Shown here piece by piece: positions 44,537 to 52,897 of a stretch of 64,000 nt of DNA. The stretch is taken from positions 35,179 through 99,178 of the forward strand of contig JAGZSY010000019.1 in assembly GCA_018380885.1 (NCBI GenBank), given 5' to 3'. Within the stretch, counting starts at the first letter, position 1; each line of letters opens with the position of its first letter. The notes beneath the pieces were generated by a model. It searched no databases. It saw only the letters and a program-made list of their open reading frames with translations, and was not told the origin of the DNA. Source of the stretch: Enterocloster asparagiformis. Its GTDB lineage: Bacteria > Bacillota > Clostridia > Lachnospirales > Lachnospiraceae. A program made the translations under genes and the position numbers.

Positions 44537-45145
44537 GTGAAGAGCTACAAGCCCTTGTTCAACAACCTGCGCAACGAGTCCAAGAACGTGGCGGCCACCG
44601 CCCAGATTCCCAAGATGGGCATGGACAAGCTGTTCCCTGAGTCCAGCGTGAACGGCGGCATCCTCATCGCCATCGTTACGGTGCTGCTCATCTGGGTGAT
44701 TCTCAACAAGACCACCTTCGGCTACGAGTTAAAGGCGGTGGGCCTTAACCGGGACGCCAGCAAATACGCGGGCATCAATGAGAAGAAGAGCATCGTGATG
44801 AGTATGGTGATAGCAGGCGCCATCGCGGGCATGGCCGGCGGGCTGCTGTACCTGGCCGGCACTGGTAAGCACATTGAGATCAAGGACGTGCTGGCATCGG
44901 AGGGCTTCACGGGGATTTCCGTGGCGCTTCTGGGCTTAAGCCACCCCATCGGTGTATTGTTCTCCGGACTGTTTATCGCCTATCTGACGGCGGGCGGATT
45001 CTATCTGCAGCTGTTCGAATTTTCCACGGAAATCATCGATATCATCGTGGCGGTGATTATTTACTTCAGCGCCTTTGCGCTGATCGTGAAAACCATCCTG
45101 ACCCGGATCCGAAAGAACCGGGAGAAAGGGGGCGGGCAGACATGA
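44537..45145 (+). pseudogene. ABC transporter permease (NupB/YufP-like), N-terminally truncated
   Basis: The 202 residues match only the C-terminal part of a BmpA/Nup-type permease: KPLFNNLRNESKNVA, IPKMGMDKLFP, VNGGILIAIVTVLLIWVIL, the TTFGYELKAVGLNRDASKYAGI coupling loop, and later membrane segments. Full-length relatives are around 350 residues, so roughly the first 150-190 residues are missing. A stop codon (TAG, 44528-44530) precedes the GTG in frame, and there is no ribosome binding site. The lipoprotein and ATPase genes normally found upstream are absent; polC ends 26 bases before. It is probably the remnant of a deletion, or an assembly misjoin. Confidence 0.75.
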
Positions 45146-46095
45146 GCGTGATCTATTTTATATTCCAGCAGACGATGCTGTTCACCATCCCGCTGATGGT
45201 GGTAGCTCTCGGCGGCATGTTCTCAGAGCGCAGCGGCGTGGTGAACATCGCCCTGGAGGGAATTATGACCATGGGGGCGTTTACCGGCATCCTGTTCATC
45301 AATATGACGGGCGGGAAGATGAGCGGTCAGACCCAGTTGTTTCTGGCCATCCTGATCTCCGCGGCCACGGGCGCGGCCTTCGCCTTTTTCCACGCCTACG
45401 CGGCTATCAACATGAAGGCGAACCAGACAATCAGCGGCACGGCGTTAAATATGTTCGCCCCGGCTTTTGCTATCTTTGTGGCCCGGGTGATCCAGGGCGT
45501 GCAGCAGATTCAGTTTAACAACACCTTCCGCATCGAGTCGGTGCCGGTTTTAGGCAGGATTCCCTTCCTGGGTCCGCTGCTGTTCCAGAACACCTATGTC
45601 ACCACCTATCTGGGTATTTTTATCCTGATCGTGTCCACGGTTGTGCTGTATAGGACCAGATTCGGGCTGCGGCTGCGCTCCTGCGGCGAGCATCCCCAGG
45701 CCGCGGATGCGGCGGGCATCAACGTGTACCGCATGCAGTATGCGGGCGTGATGATCTCCGGGATTTTAGGCGGCCTGGGCGGCCTGGTGTTCGTGGTTCC
45801 CACCTCCACCAACTTTAACGCGGATGTGGCGGGCTACGGCTTTTTGGCCCTGGCGGTGCTGATTTTCGGACAGTGGAAGCCGGTGCGGATCATGTGGGCT
45901 TCGCTGTTTTTCGGACTGATGAAGGCGGTGGCCGCGGCCTACTCCGGGATACCGTTTCTGGCGTCCACGGGGATTCCCAGCTATGTGTACAAGATGATCC
46001 CATATATTGCCACACTGATTGTGTTGATCTTTACATCCAAAAATTCCCAGGCGCCCAGGGCGTCGGGCGTGCCCTACGACAAGGGACAGAGATAG
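45142..46095 (+). CDS. ABC transporter permease (NupC/YufQ-like)
   Basis: The 317-residue multi-pass protein resembles the second permease of BmpA-type nucleoside or simple-sugar importers: GMFSERSGVVNIALEGIM, FFHAYAAINMKANQTISGTALNM, the coupling loop TRFGLRLRSCGEHPQAADAAGI, and GFLALAVLIFGQWKP. It overlaps the truncated first permease by an ATGA. Without a complete partner permease, ATPase and binding protein nearby, it is probably not functional as an importer unless these are supplied elsewhere. Confidence 0.88.
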   Translation: MSVIYFIFQQTMLFTIPLMVVALGGMFSERSGVVNIALEGIMTMGAFTGILFINMTGGKMSGQTQLFLAILISAATGAAFAFFHAYAAINMKANQTISGTALNMFAPAFAIFVARVIQGVQQIQFNNTFRIESVPVLGRIPFLGPLLFQNTYVTTYLGIFILIVSTVVLYRTRFGLRLRSCGEHPQAADAAGINVYRMQYAGVMISGILGGLGGLVFVVPTSTNFNADVAGYGFLALAVLIFGQWKPVRIMWASLFFGLMKAVAAAYSGIPFLASTGIPSYVYKMIPYIATLIVLIFTSKNSQAPRASGVPYDKGQR

Positions 46096-46218
46096 GAGAG
46101 ATCAAGCCGGATCGCGGCGCGCCTTAAGAAGAGCGCGCGCGGTCCGCTTTTTGCGGCCTGAGGCCGGTGGGAAAGGCTTTTTGCCCGGTCCGGCGGTTGG
46201 AATAAGGAGGTAATTGAG

Positions 46219-46821
46219 ATGGTGCAGGTAAAGGTGCGTCCCGCGGTGAAGGCGGATGCGGCGGCGCTTTTGGAAATTTACGCGCCTTACGTCAGGGAAA
46301 CCACCATTACGTTTGAGTACGAGGTGCCGGAGCCGGAGGAGTTCGCCGGGCGAATCGAGGCCATTGGCTCTGAGTATCCCTACCTGGTATGCGAGCTTGA
46401 CGGGCGGATTGCGGCTTACGCCTATGGTCACCGCCATATGGAGCGGGCTGCATACCAGTGGAACGCGGAGCTCTCCGTTTACGTGGACCGTGGACAGCTG
46501 CGGCGGGGCATCGGCAGGGCGCTCTACCAGGCGGTGCTGGATATTCTGCGGCTTCAGAACATCCAGACAGTCTATGCCATCGTTACCTCGCCCAACGAGA
46601 ACAGTGAGCGCCTCCACGCAGCCATGGGCTTTGAGCGCCGCGCGCTCTTCCCTCAGATGGGCTATAAATTCGGCAGATGGCTGGACGTGGCCTGGTTTGA
46701 GAAGAACCTGGGCAGCCACGGAGAGAAGATGGAGGCGTTTCAGGCCATCGGCTGTCTGGATAAGGAAAAGCTGGGCCAAATCATGGCGGATTGCGCCAGG
46801 GGGATCCGGGAAGTGATCTAA
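46219..46821 (+). CDS. GNAT N-acetyltransferase, phosphinothricin acetyltransferase-like
   Basis: The 200-residue product has a PAT-type GNAT domain: VRPAVKADAAALLEIYAPYV, ITFEYEVPEPEEF, WNAELSVYVDRGQLRRGIGRALYQ with the acetyl-CoA loop, and NENSERLHAAMGFE. An additional 35-residue helical tail follows (HGEKMEAFQAIGCLDKEKLG). Relatives acetylate phosphinothricin, methionine sulfoximine or similar amino acids; the natural substrate cannot be read from the sequence. The start follows AAGGAGGTAATTGAG. Confidence 0.88.
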   Translation: MVQVKVRPAVKADAAALLEIYAPYVRETTITFEYEVPEPEEFAGRIEAIGSEYPYLVCELDGRIAAYAYGHRHMERAAYQWNAELSVYVDRGQLRRGIGRALYQAVLDILRLQNIQTVYAIVTSPNENSERLHAAMGFERRALFPQMGYKFGRWLDVAWFEKNLGSHGEKMEAFQAIGCLDKEKLGQIMADCARGIREVI

Positions 46822-46837
46822 ACTTGTCGAACGGTGA

Positions 46838-46866
46838 TTGACGTTTCCCGCATTCCGTTATAGAAT
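46838..46866 (+). promoter_or_regulatory. Promoter of the NSS transporter gene
   Basis: TTGACG (46838-46843) and TAGAAT (46861-46866) are spaced by 17 bases, 38 bases before the start. Confidence 0.6.
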
Positions 46867-46903
46867 AACAAATAAAAAAGAACAACGGGGGTTTACGAAT
46901 CCA

Positions 46904-48274
46904 ATGGAACGAGAAAAATTTTCATCCAGGCTGGGATTTATTCTGATCTCGGCCGGCTGTGCAATCGGACTGGGAAACGTGTGGCGTTTCCCATATATTG
47001 TGGGCAAGTACGGCGGGGCGGCCTTTGTGCTGATCTACCTGCTGTTCCTCGTGGTGCTGGGCCTGCCCATCGTGGTCATGGAATTTTCCGTGGGGCGGGC
47101 CAGCCGCAAGAGCGCGGCACTGTCCTTTGACGTGCTGGAGCCAAAGGGCAGCAAATGGCATCTGGGCAAGGGCATCGCCATCGCGGGCAACTATATTCTG
47201 ATGATGTTCTACACCACAGTGGGCGGCTGGATGATCCTGTATTTCCTCAAGATGGTGAAGGGCGACTTCGCAGGCATGAACGCGGACGCCGTGGCCGGGG
47301 AGTTCGGCGGCATGCTGGGCAGCCCCGGGCTGATGATGGTGTTTATGGTGATCACCGTGCTGATCTGCTTTGGCGTGTGCGCGCTGGGGCTGGAAAAGGG
47401 CGTGGAGCGGATCACCAAGGCCATGATGCTCTGCCTCCTGTGCCTGATGGTGGTGCTGGCCGTTCACTCGGTGCTTCTGGAGGGCGGAAGAGAGGGCCTG
47501 AGGTTCTATCTGATGCCTGATTTTAACAAGATGAAGGAGACAGGAATCGGCGAGGCGGTGTTTGCGGCGCTGGGACAATCCTTCTTTACGCTGAGCATCG
47601 GCATCGGCGCGTTGGCAATTTTTGGAAGCTATATCGGCAAGGAACAGCGCCTGACCGGCGAGGCGGTCAATGTGACGGTGCTGGACACCCTGGTGGCGTT
47701 TATGGCCGGACTGATCATTTTCCCGGCCTGCTCCGCATACAGCATCGAGCCCCAGGCGGGGCCGTCCCTGATCTTCATCACCCTGCCCAATGTGTTCAAC
47801 CACATGGCCGGCGGAAGGCTCTGGGGCACGCTGTTTTTCCTGTTTATGTCCTTTGCGGCCTTCTCCACGGTGATCGCGGTGTTCCAGAATATTATCTCTT
47901 TTGCCACGGATTTGACCGGCTGCACCATCAAAAAGGCGGTGTTGGTGAACATTGTGGTGATCATCATCCTCTCCATTCCCTGCGTGCTGGGCTTTAACCT
48001 GTGGAGCAGCTTCATGCCCCTGGGACCGGACAGCACGGTGCTGGATCTGGAGGATTTTATTCTCAGCAACAACCTGCTGCCCATCGGAAGCATGGTTTAC
48101 CTGATCTTCTGTACCAGCCGCTACGGCTGGGGATTTAAAAATTTCCTGGCGGAGGCAAACGAGGGCAAGGGGCTGAAATTCCCTGCCTGGGCCAGAATCT
48201 ACGTGAGCTACATTTTGCCGCTGATCGTGTTTTTGATCTTTATCCAGGGCTACTGGTCGAAATTTTTTGGATGA
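46904..48274 (+). CDS. Neurotransmitter:sodium symporter family transporter
   Basis: The 456-residue product belongs to the LeuT/NSS family of sodium-coupled amino acid (or related solute) importers. The first helix has the conserved unwound sodium-binding region (SAGCAIGLGNVWRFPYIVGKYGG), and about 11-12 membrane segments are visible. GQSFFTLSIGIGALAIFGSY corresponds to helix 6 and its substrate site. The ATG at 46904 gives the family's short N-terminal tail (MEREKFSSRLGF); the frame continues upstream through the promoter. Confidence 0.93.
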   Translation: MEREKFSSRLGFILISAGCAIGLGNVWRFPYIVGKYGGAAFVLIYLLFLVVLGLPIVVMEFSVGRASRKSAALSFDVLEPKGSKWHLGKGIAIAGNYILMMFYTTVGGWMILYFLKMVKGDFAGMNADAVAGEFGGMLGSPGLMMVFMVITVLICFGVCALGLEKGVERITKAMMLCLLCLMVVLAVHSVLLEGGREGLRFYLMPDFNKMKETGIGEAVFAALGQSFFTLSIGIGALAIFGSYIGKEQRLTGEAVNVTVLDTLVAFMAGLIIFPACSAYSIEPQAGPSLIFITLPNVFNHMAGGRLWGTLFFLFMSFAAFSTVIAVFQNIISFATDLTGCTIKKAVLVNIVVIIILSIPCVLGFNLWSSFMPLGPDSTVLDLEDFILSNNLLPIGSMVYLIFCTSRYGWGFKNFLAEANEGKGLKFPAWARIYVSYILPLIVFLIFIQGYWSKFFG

Positions 48275-48295
48275 TCGATGCTGTGAGAGCGATTC

Positions 48296-48344
48296 TGCCG
48301 CTCAGCCGGTTTTTTACCGGCTGGGAGGCGGAACCGCTTTTTTT
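48296..48344 (+). terminator. Terminator of the NSS transporter gene
   Basis: An inner perfect stem (CAGCCGGT with ACCGGCTG) is extended by CCGC and GCGG outside, then followed by CCGC and seven Ts. Confidence 0.8.
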
Positions 48345-48367
48345 ATATCACAGGCGGCGCTCGGGGA

Positions 48368-48535
48368 GTGTCAAAAGCCTTTCGGGCGGGAATGCGGCGG
48401 GATGGATTGGCAGCACTGGCAGATGATGACCTGCTGCTGATAAAAAGCTGCGTTTCCGGGCATATTACTGACAAAACGGATCTGCAGGCGATGAATTTTA
48501 CACGACGGTTTGCAGGACGGCGGTTTTGCGGGTAA
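48368..48535 (+). CDS. Possible small protein upstream of copA
   Basis: An open frame of 55 codons begins at GTG 48368 (or ATG 48392, 47 codons) and ends 19 bases before copA. It contains LAALADDDLLLIKSCVSGH and a Cys/Arg-rich end (RRFAGRRFCG). There is no strong ribosome binding site and no recognised family. It may be chance, or a leader or metal-responsive peptide. Confidence 0.25.
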   Translation: MSKAFRAGMRRDGLAALADDDLLLIKSCVSGHITDKTDLQAMNFTRRFAGRRFCG

Positions 48536-48554
48536 ACGAAAGGAAGCGAAGCAC

Positions 48555-50825
48555 ATGACAACACAGCAGTATCACGTAAGCGGCATGACCTGCGCGGCTT
48601 GCAGCAGCGCGGTGGAGCGCGTGACGCGCAGGCTGGCGGGGGTGGAGCGCAGCGACGTCAATTTGACCACCAACCGAATGACCATCACCTACGACGAGAA
48701 ACAGGTGACGCCGGAGCTGATCCTGGAGCGGGTGTCAAAGGCGGGATTTTCGGCCAGTCTGGTGGAGGAGGCGGGACGGGAGCAGACCGGGGCACGTGAG
48801 GAGGAGGAGTGGCGGCGGCAGGGCGCGCAGCTCGGCGAGGTAAAGCGCAGGGTGATCATTGCGGTTCTCTTTGCGCTGCCGCTGCTCTACATTTCCATGG
48901 GGCACATGGTGTCCTTTCCCCTTCCGCTGCCGTCCTTTATCGATATGCACAAAAGCCCTCTGGGCTTTGCGCTGGCCCAGCTGATTCTGACGGTGCCCAT
49001 CCTGATCTGCGGCCGCAAATTTTATATCGTGGGCCTGCGCACCCTGGTAAAGGGTCATCCCAATATGGACTCCCTGGTGGCCATCGGCACGGGCAGCGCG
49101 TTTCTCTACAGCCTGGTGATGACGGCGCGGATCCCTGAAAATCCCATGAGCGCGCATCACCTGTACTATGAATCCGCGGCGGTGGTGGTCACGCTGGTGA
49201 TGCTGGGCAAATATATGGAGAGCCGCAGCAAGGGCAAGACCTCCGAGGCCATCCGCAAGCTGATGGAGCTGGCCCCGGACACGGCGGTGCTCTACGAGGG
49301 CGGGGTGGAGCGGGAGGTAGAGACGGCCTCAGTGGCCATTGGGCAGCACATCCTGATCAAGCCCGGCAGCCGGATTCCCCTGGACGGAGTCCTGGTACAG
49401 GGCAGCAGCAGCGTGGACGAGTCCATGCTCACCGGGGAGAGCATCCCCGTGGAGAAGCAGGCGGGGGACAAGGTGATCGGCGGTAGTATGAACTATAACG
49501 GGGCTATGGAGGTGGAGGTCACCCATGTGGGAAATGACACCACGCTCTCCAAGATCATTCGCCTGATCGAGGATGCCCAGGGCAGAAAAGCGCCGATCTC
49601 CAAGCTGGCGGACCAGGTGGCGGGCTATTTTGTACCCGCTGTCATGGTGATCGCCCTGGTATCGGCCCTGGCCTGGTGGCTGATTGGCGGGCAGGACCCG
49701 GCTTTTGTGCTGACTATTTTTGTGGCCGTGCTGGTGATCGCCTGTCCCTGCGCACTGGGCCTGGCCACTCCCACGGCTATCATGGTGGGCACCGGAGTGG
49801 GGGCCAGCCACGGCATTCTGATCAAGAGCGGGGAAGCGCTGGAGATATGCCACAAGGTGGACGCGGTGATACTGGACAAAACAGGCACTATCACCGAGGG
49901 CAAACCCAGGGTCACGGACGTGGCCGCGGTGGGGAAATGTCCCAAGGGCAGGGCGGAGGAGCTCCTGCAAATGGCCGCCGCTTGCGAGCAGATGTCCGAA
50001 CACCCGCTGGGCCAGGCCATTGTGAACTACGCCAGGGAAAAGCAGATGGAACTGGCCATGCCGGACTCGTTTGAGAGCATCACCGGAGCGGGCATTGTCA
50101 CCCGATGGCAGGGAAAGCGCGTTGCCGTGGGCAACGGCCGTCTGCTTGAACAGCTCAACGTCCCGGCGGCCGATGAGACCAGAGAGCAGGCGGCCCGATT
50201 TGCCAACGAGGGCAAGACGCCCATGTTTGTGGTGGAGGACGGCCGCCTGGCCGGAATCATCTGCGTGGCGGACACCATCAAGGAGACCAGCCTGGAGGCC
50301 ATTAAACAGATTCGCGGCCTGGGAATCACTGTGTATATGGTCACGGGGGACAACCGCAAAACAGCCGATTATATCGGAAGGCAGGCCCATGTGAACCAGG
50401 TGATCGCGGAGGTGCTCCCCGGGGACAAGGCAGATGTGGTGAGCCGGCTTCAGAGGGAGGGACGGATTGTGATGATGGTGGGAGACGGGGTGAACGATGC
50501 TCCGGCCCTGGTGCAGGCGGATGTGGGCTGCGCCGTCGGGTCCGGCAGCGATATCGCCCTGGAGTCCGGGGACGTGGTGCTGATGAAATCCGACCTGATG
50601 GATGTGTACCGGGCCATTCGGCTCAGCAAGGCCACTATCCGCAACATCCGCCAGAACCTGTTCTGGGCCTTCTTCTACAACACCCTGGGAATCCCCGTGG
50701 CCGCCGGAGTCCTGTACCTGATGGGCGGGCCGCTTTTAAGCCCTATGATAGGCGGTCTGGCTATGTCCCTCAGCTCAGTCTGCGTGGTGGGAAATGCGCT
50801 GCGCCTGAAAACATTAAAACTTTGA
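48555..50825 (+). CDS. copA: Copper-transporting P-type ATPase
   Basis: CopA pumps Cu(I) out of the cell. The 756-residue product has one heavy-metal-associated domain with CAAC at residues 13-16 and eight expected membrane helices. It carries the P1B signature CPC at 397-399 (VIACPCALGLATPTA), the phosphorylation motif DKTGT near 441, the actuator TGES, HP in SEHPLGQAI, and GDGVNDAPAL. The ATG at 48555 follows AAAGGAAGCGAAG; the frame is open 45 bases further up without support. A CopZ-like gene follows. Confidence 0.95.
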   Translation: MTTQQYHVSGMTCAACSSAVERVTRRLAGVERSDVNLTTNRMTITYDEKQVTPELILERVSKAGFSASLVEEAGREQTGAREEEEWRRQGAQLGEVKRRVIIAVLFALPLLYISMGHMVSFPLPLPSFIDMHKSPLGFALAQLILTVPILICGRKFYIVGLRTLVKGHPNMDSLVAIGTGSAFLYSLVMTARIPENPMSAHHLYYESAAVVVTLVMLGKYMESRSKGKTSEAIRKLMELAPDTAVLYEGGVEREVETASVAIGQHILIKPGSRIPLDGVLVQGSSSVDESMLTGESIPVEKQAGDKVIGGSMNYNGAMEVEVTHVGNDTTLSKIIRLIEDAQGRKAPISKLADQVAGYFVPAVMVIALVSALAWWLIGGQDPAFVLTIFVAVLVIACPCALGLATPTAIMVGTGVGASHGILIKSGEALEICHKVDAVILDKTGTITEGKPRVTDVAAVGKCPKGRAEELLQMAAACEQMSEHPLGQAIVNYAREKQMELAMPDSFESITGAGIVTRWQGKRVAVGNGRLLEQLNVPAADETREQAARFANEGKTPMFVVEDGRLAGIICVADTIKETSLEAIKQIRGLGITVYMVTGDNRKTADYIGRQAHVNQVIAEVLPGDKADVVSRLQREGRIVMMVGDGVNDAPALVQADVGCAVGSGSDIALESGDVVLMKSDLMDVYRAIRLSKATIRNIRQNLFWAFFYNTLGIPVAAGVLYLMGGPLLSPMIGGLAMSLSSVCVVGNALRLKTLKL

Positions 50826-50844
50826 GAAAGAGAGGAATGACGCC

Positions 50845-51030
50845 ATGATAACATTTTACTGCGAAGAGATTGCCTGCGGGGGCTGTGCGGCCCGGATTAA
50901 AAGCGCGCTGGACGCTGCCAAAATTCGTCACAGCGTGGACGTGGAGAGCCGTACCGTGGCTGTGGAAGAGCAGGCCGGGCAGGCTGCGGAGATTCTTTCC
51001 GACTTGGGATTTACGCCTGTCCAGAGGTAG
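50845..51030 (+). CDS. CopZ-like heavy-metal-associated domain protein
   Basis: The 61-residue protein is a single HMA fold with the metal-binding loop ACGGCAARIKSALDA and a C-terminal ILSDLGFTPV. It should bind Cu(I) and pass it to CopA, 19 bases upstream in the same operon. The residue before CxxC is Ala rather than the usual Met-Thr pair. Confidence 0.85.
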   Translation: MITFYCEEIACGGCAARIKSALDAAKIRHSVDVESRTVAVEEQAGQAAEILSDLGFTPVQR

Positions 51031-51106
51031 GCAGGGCTGGAAAACAACGCAGCTGCGGGACTTCCCGAAATTGGCAAAATTATTTCAAAAAATTTGAATA
51101 TTTTCG

Positions 51107-51135
51107 TTGACAAGTAGTGCTTTTTGTATTATACT
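51107..51135 (+). promoter_or_regulatory. Promoter of the tRNA cluster
   Basis: TTGACA (51107-51112) and TATACT (51130-51135) are spaced by 17 bases, 11 bases before tRNA-Pro. Confidence 0.8.
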
Positions 51136-51146
51136 ACCAAAGGTAT

Positions 51147-51220
51147 CGAGGCGTGGCTCAGTTTGGTAGAGCGCTGCGTTCGGGACGCAGAGGCCGCGTG
51201 TTCGAATCACGTCGCCTCGA
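51147..51220 (+). tRNA. tRNA-Pro (anticodon CGG)
   Basis: Acceptor arms CGAGGCG and CGCCTCG pair fully. The anticodon arm is CTGCG-TTCGGGA-CGCAG and the T arm is GCGTG-TTCGAAT-CACGT. The discriminator is A and CCA is not encoded. Confidence 0.95.
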
Positions 51221-51229
51221 TTCACCTTT

Positions 51230-51301
51230 GGCCTGATGGTCAAGCGGCTAAGACGACGCCCTCTCACGGCGTAAACCCGGGTTCGATTCCCGGTCAGGTC
51301 A
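51230..51301 (+). tRNA. tRNA-Glu (anticodon CTC)
   Basis: Acceptor arms GGCCTGA and TCAGGTC pair with one wobble. The anticodon arm is ACGCC-CTCTCAC-GGCGT, and the T loop is TTCGATT. CCA is not encoded. Confidence 0.95.
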
Positions 51302-51308
51302 TTGATGG

Positions 51309-51338
51309 AAGGCTGTTGCATAAGCGGCAGCCTTTTTC
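51309..51338 (+). terminator. Terminator between tRNA-Glu and tRNA-Thr
   Basis: AAGGCTG pairs with CAGCCTT, extended by inner pairs, followed by a run of Ts. It may end the Pro-Glu transcript. Confidence 0.6.
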
Positions 51339-51348
51339 ATCCAAAGGT

Positions 51349-51421
51349 GCCACTGTAGCGCAGTTGGTAGCGCAACGCATTCGTAATGCGTGGGTCGCCG
51401 GTTCGAGTCCGGCCAGTGGCT
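51349..51421 (+). tRNA. tRNA-Thr (anticodon CGT)
   Basis: Acceptor arms GCCACTG and CAGTGGC pair fully. The anticodon arm is ACGCA-TTCGTAA-TGCGT and the T arm is GCCGG-TTCGAGT-CCGGC. The discriminator is T. Its 3' end is the likely attachment site of the mobile element that follows. Confidence 0.95.
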
Positions 51422-51427
51422 TATAGC

Positions 51428-51457
51428 AAAATCCCTTGATTTTTCAAGGGATTTTTA
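51428..51457 (+). terminator. Terminator after tRNA-Thr
   Basis: AAAATCCCTTGA pairs perfectly with TCAAGGGATTTT around a TTTT loop, ending in a T run. Confidence 0.85.
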
Positions 51458-51472
51458 AATTTTAGGAAAAGG

Positions 51473-51501
51473 AAAGAGGACTCCGAAAGAGTCCTCTTTT
51501 T
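51473..51501. terminator. Hairpin between tRNA-Thr and integrase, terminator of int
   Basis: AAAGAGGACTC pairs perfectly with GAGTCCTCTTT around CGAAA. It has T-rich tails on both strands and lies 12 bases from the int stop codon. Confidence 0.75.
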
Positions 51502-51513
51502 GATGAAATCCGA

Positions 51514-52866
51514 CTATTTTCCGACTACTGCTTGTTCCGTAGTAGAGCGGGAGAGAACGGAGGACATAATATCCGCTGCCTCCTGGGTCTTTGATCTGAA
51601 AAAATAAGCATATATATTGAGCGTTGTGCTGGGATCGGCATGTCCCAATATGCTAGCCACAGATCGCGGGTCCATGTTATTCGAAATCAATATGGACGCG
51701 GTGGTATGCCTTAGATCATGCAGCGTGACTTCTTCTGGTAATTTCTCATCATCATTTTTTGCGACATTTTCGTTATAGATTCTCACCAGCCGTTTAAACT
51801 CGTGCCTCGGACTTCCAAGGTCCATTTGAGAACCGTCCCATTGCTGAAACACATGATTCTTAGAAAATTGTCTCCCACGAAATCCCACCCACTTATCACC
51901 CAACTGTAGGCAGGCCCTTTTTTGCTCTGCTAACAACTCGCGGCCGATGTCCATTACAAACGGCGGAACCACCACAACTCGCGTAGAGCCGGTTTTAGTT
52001 TCCTTGGTATAGGTTTCACCATCCACGCTGGCGGTGGACTTGTCGATATTGACCGTGCATTTCTCAAAGTCTATGTCCTCCCAGGTAAGGCCAATATTTT
52101 CGCCACGCCGGTCTCCGGTGAAAAGCGCTAAGTTGAAGCAGAACCGCCACTTCAAGGGAAGCTGCCACCGCTGCACATATTCTTTTACTGTATATGTCTT
52201 GCCATTTTTTAGCGTTCGTGTGTGCGCCGCGTGCCGTATATCAATAGGATTGTCCAGCGCCCACAGAAACCACTTTGACTGCTCAATGGTGAAGTTCTTT
52301 ACCTTATACTCTTTCGCGGCCTTCTTACCCCCTCTACGTTTGCCAGAATACAGGAGAGGATTAATAGTAATCAACCCTTCGGAAACACCATAGGACAACA
52401 TGGCACTGAGCACGGCAATATCTTTTCTTATGGTCCCTTCTGACAGTGCGCCCTTTTTCCCGTCCATCCTAACACCTGGAGTACGTAGTTTAGTTGTATA
52501 ATTTTTGACAGTATGACCATTAACACGGGTCACCTTTTCGCGTCCAAGATATGGGATTATCCGATATTGGATAATTTGCTTATAGGAGTAATAGGTAGCA
52601 CGGGCAATTTCAGGAGGTTGCACATCGTTTAGGTAGAGCCGAGCAAGTTTTTCAATGGTTAGCTTATCAGCACTGACATTATCACCGTTCTTTATCCGCT
52701 CCTCCAGGCGCAGAGCGAACTTCATTGCCTCAGCCTCAGCGCGTTCTTCGATCCATTTTGGATCAGGCGTAAACATTCGACTGGTTCTAACTTTCTTGCC
52801 GTTACTGTCGTAACCGTCGGATATTGTAATTTCGTAGCCTGTATCATTTTTTCGTATCGACGGCAT
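51514..52866 (-). CDS. int: Tyrosine recombinase (integrase)
   Basis: The 450-residue product has an N-terminal arm-binding domain (SIRKNDTGYEITISDGYDS), a SAM-like core-binding domain, and a catalytic domain. The catalytic residues are in TGDRRGENIGLTW (Arg), LHDLRHTTAS (His-x-x-Arg), LGHADPSTTLNIYAY (His and the Tyr nucleophile). It should catalyse integration and excision at tRNA-Thr, whose 3' end lies 93 bases past its stop. The start at 52866 follows GAGGTGATAAA on the minus strand; a longer in-frame extension overlaps the next gene and lacks support. Confidence 0.95.
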   Translation of the reverse strand: MPSIRKNDTGYEITISDGYDSNGKKVRTSRMFTPDPKWIEERAEAEAMKFALRLEERIKNGDNVSADKLTIEKLARLYLNDVQPPEIARATYYSYKQIIQYRIIPYLGREKVTRVNGHTVKNYTTKLRTPGVRMDGKKGALSEGTIRKDIAVLSAMLSYGVSEGLITINPLLYSGKRRGGKKAAKEYKVKNFTIEQSKWFLWALDNPIDIRHAAHTRTLKNGKTYTVKEYVQRWQLPLKWRFCFNLALFTGDRRGENIGLTWEDIDFEKCTVNIDKSTASVDGETYTKETKTGSTRVVVVPPFVMDIGRELLAEQKRACLQLGDKWVGFRGRQFSKNHVFQQWDGSQMDLGSPRHEFKRLVRIYNENVAKNDDEKLPEEVTLHDLRHTTASILISNNMDPRSVASILGHADPSTTLNIYAYFFRSKTQEAADIMSSVLSRSTTEQAVVGK

Positions 52867-52897
52867 TTTATCACCTCGCTCATCTAAGTGTATTGAT

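Noticed and set aside
46096..46218. Terminator between the permease and GNAT genes
   Set aside because: Self-complementary GCGCGC runs and a T5 stretch are present, but no clean stem reaching the T run could be drawn.
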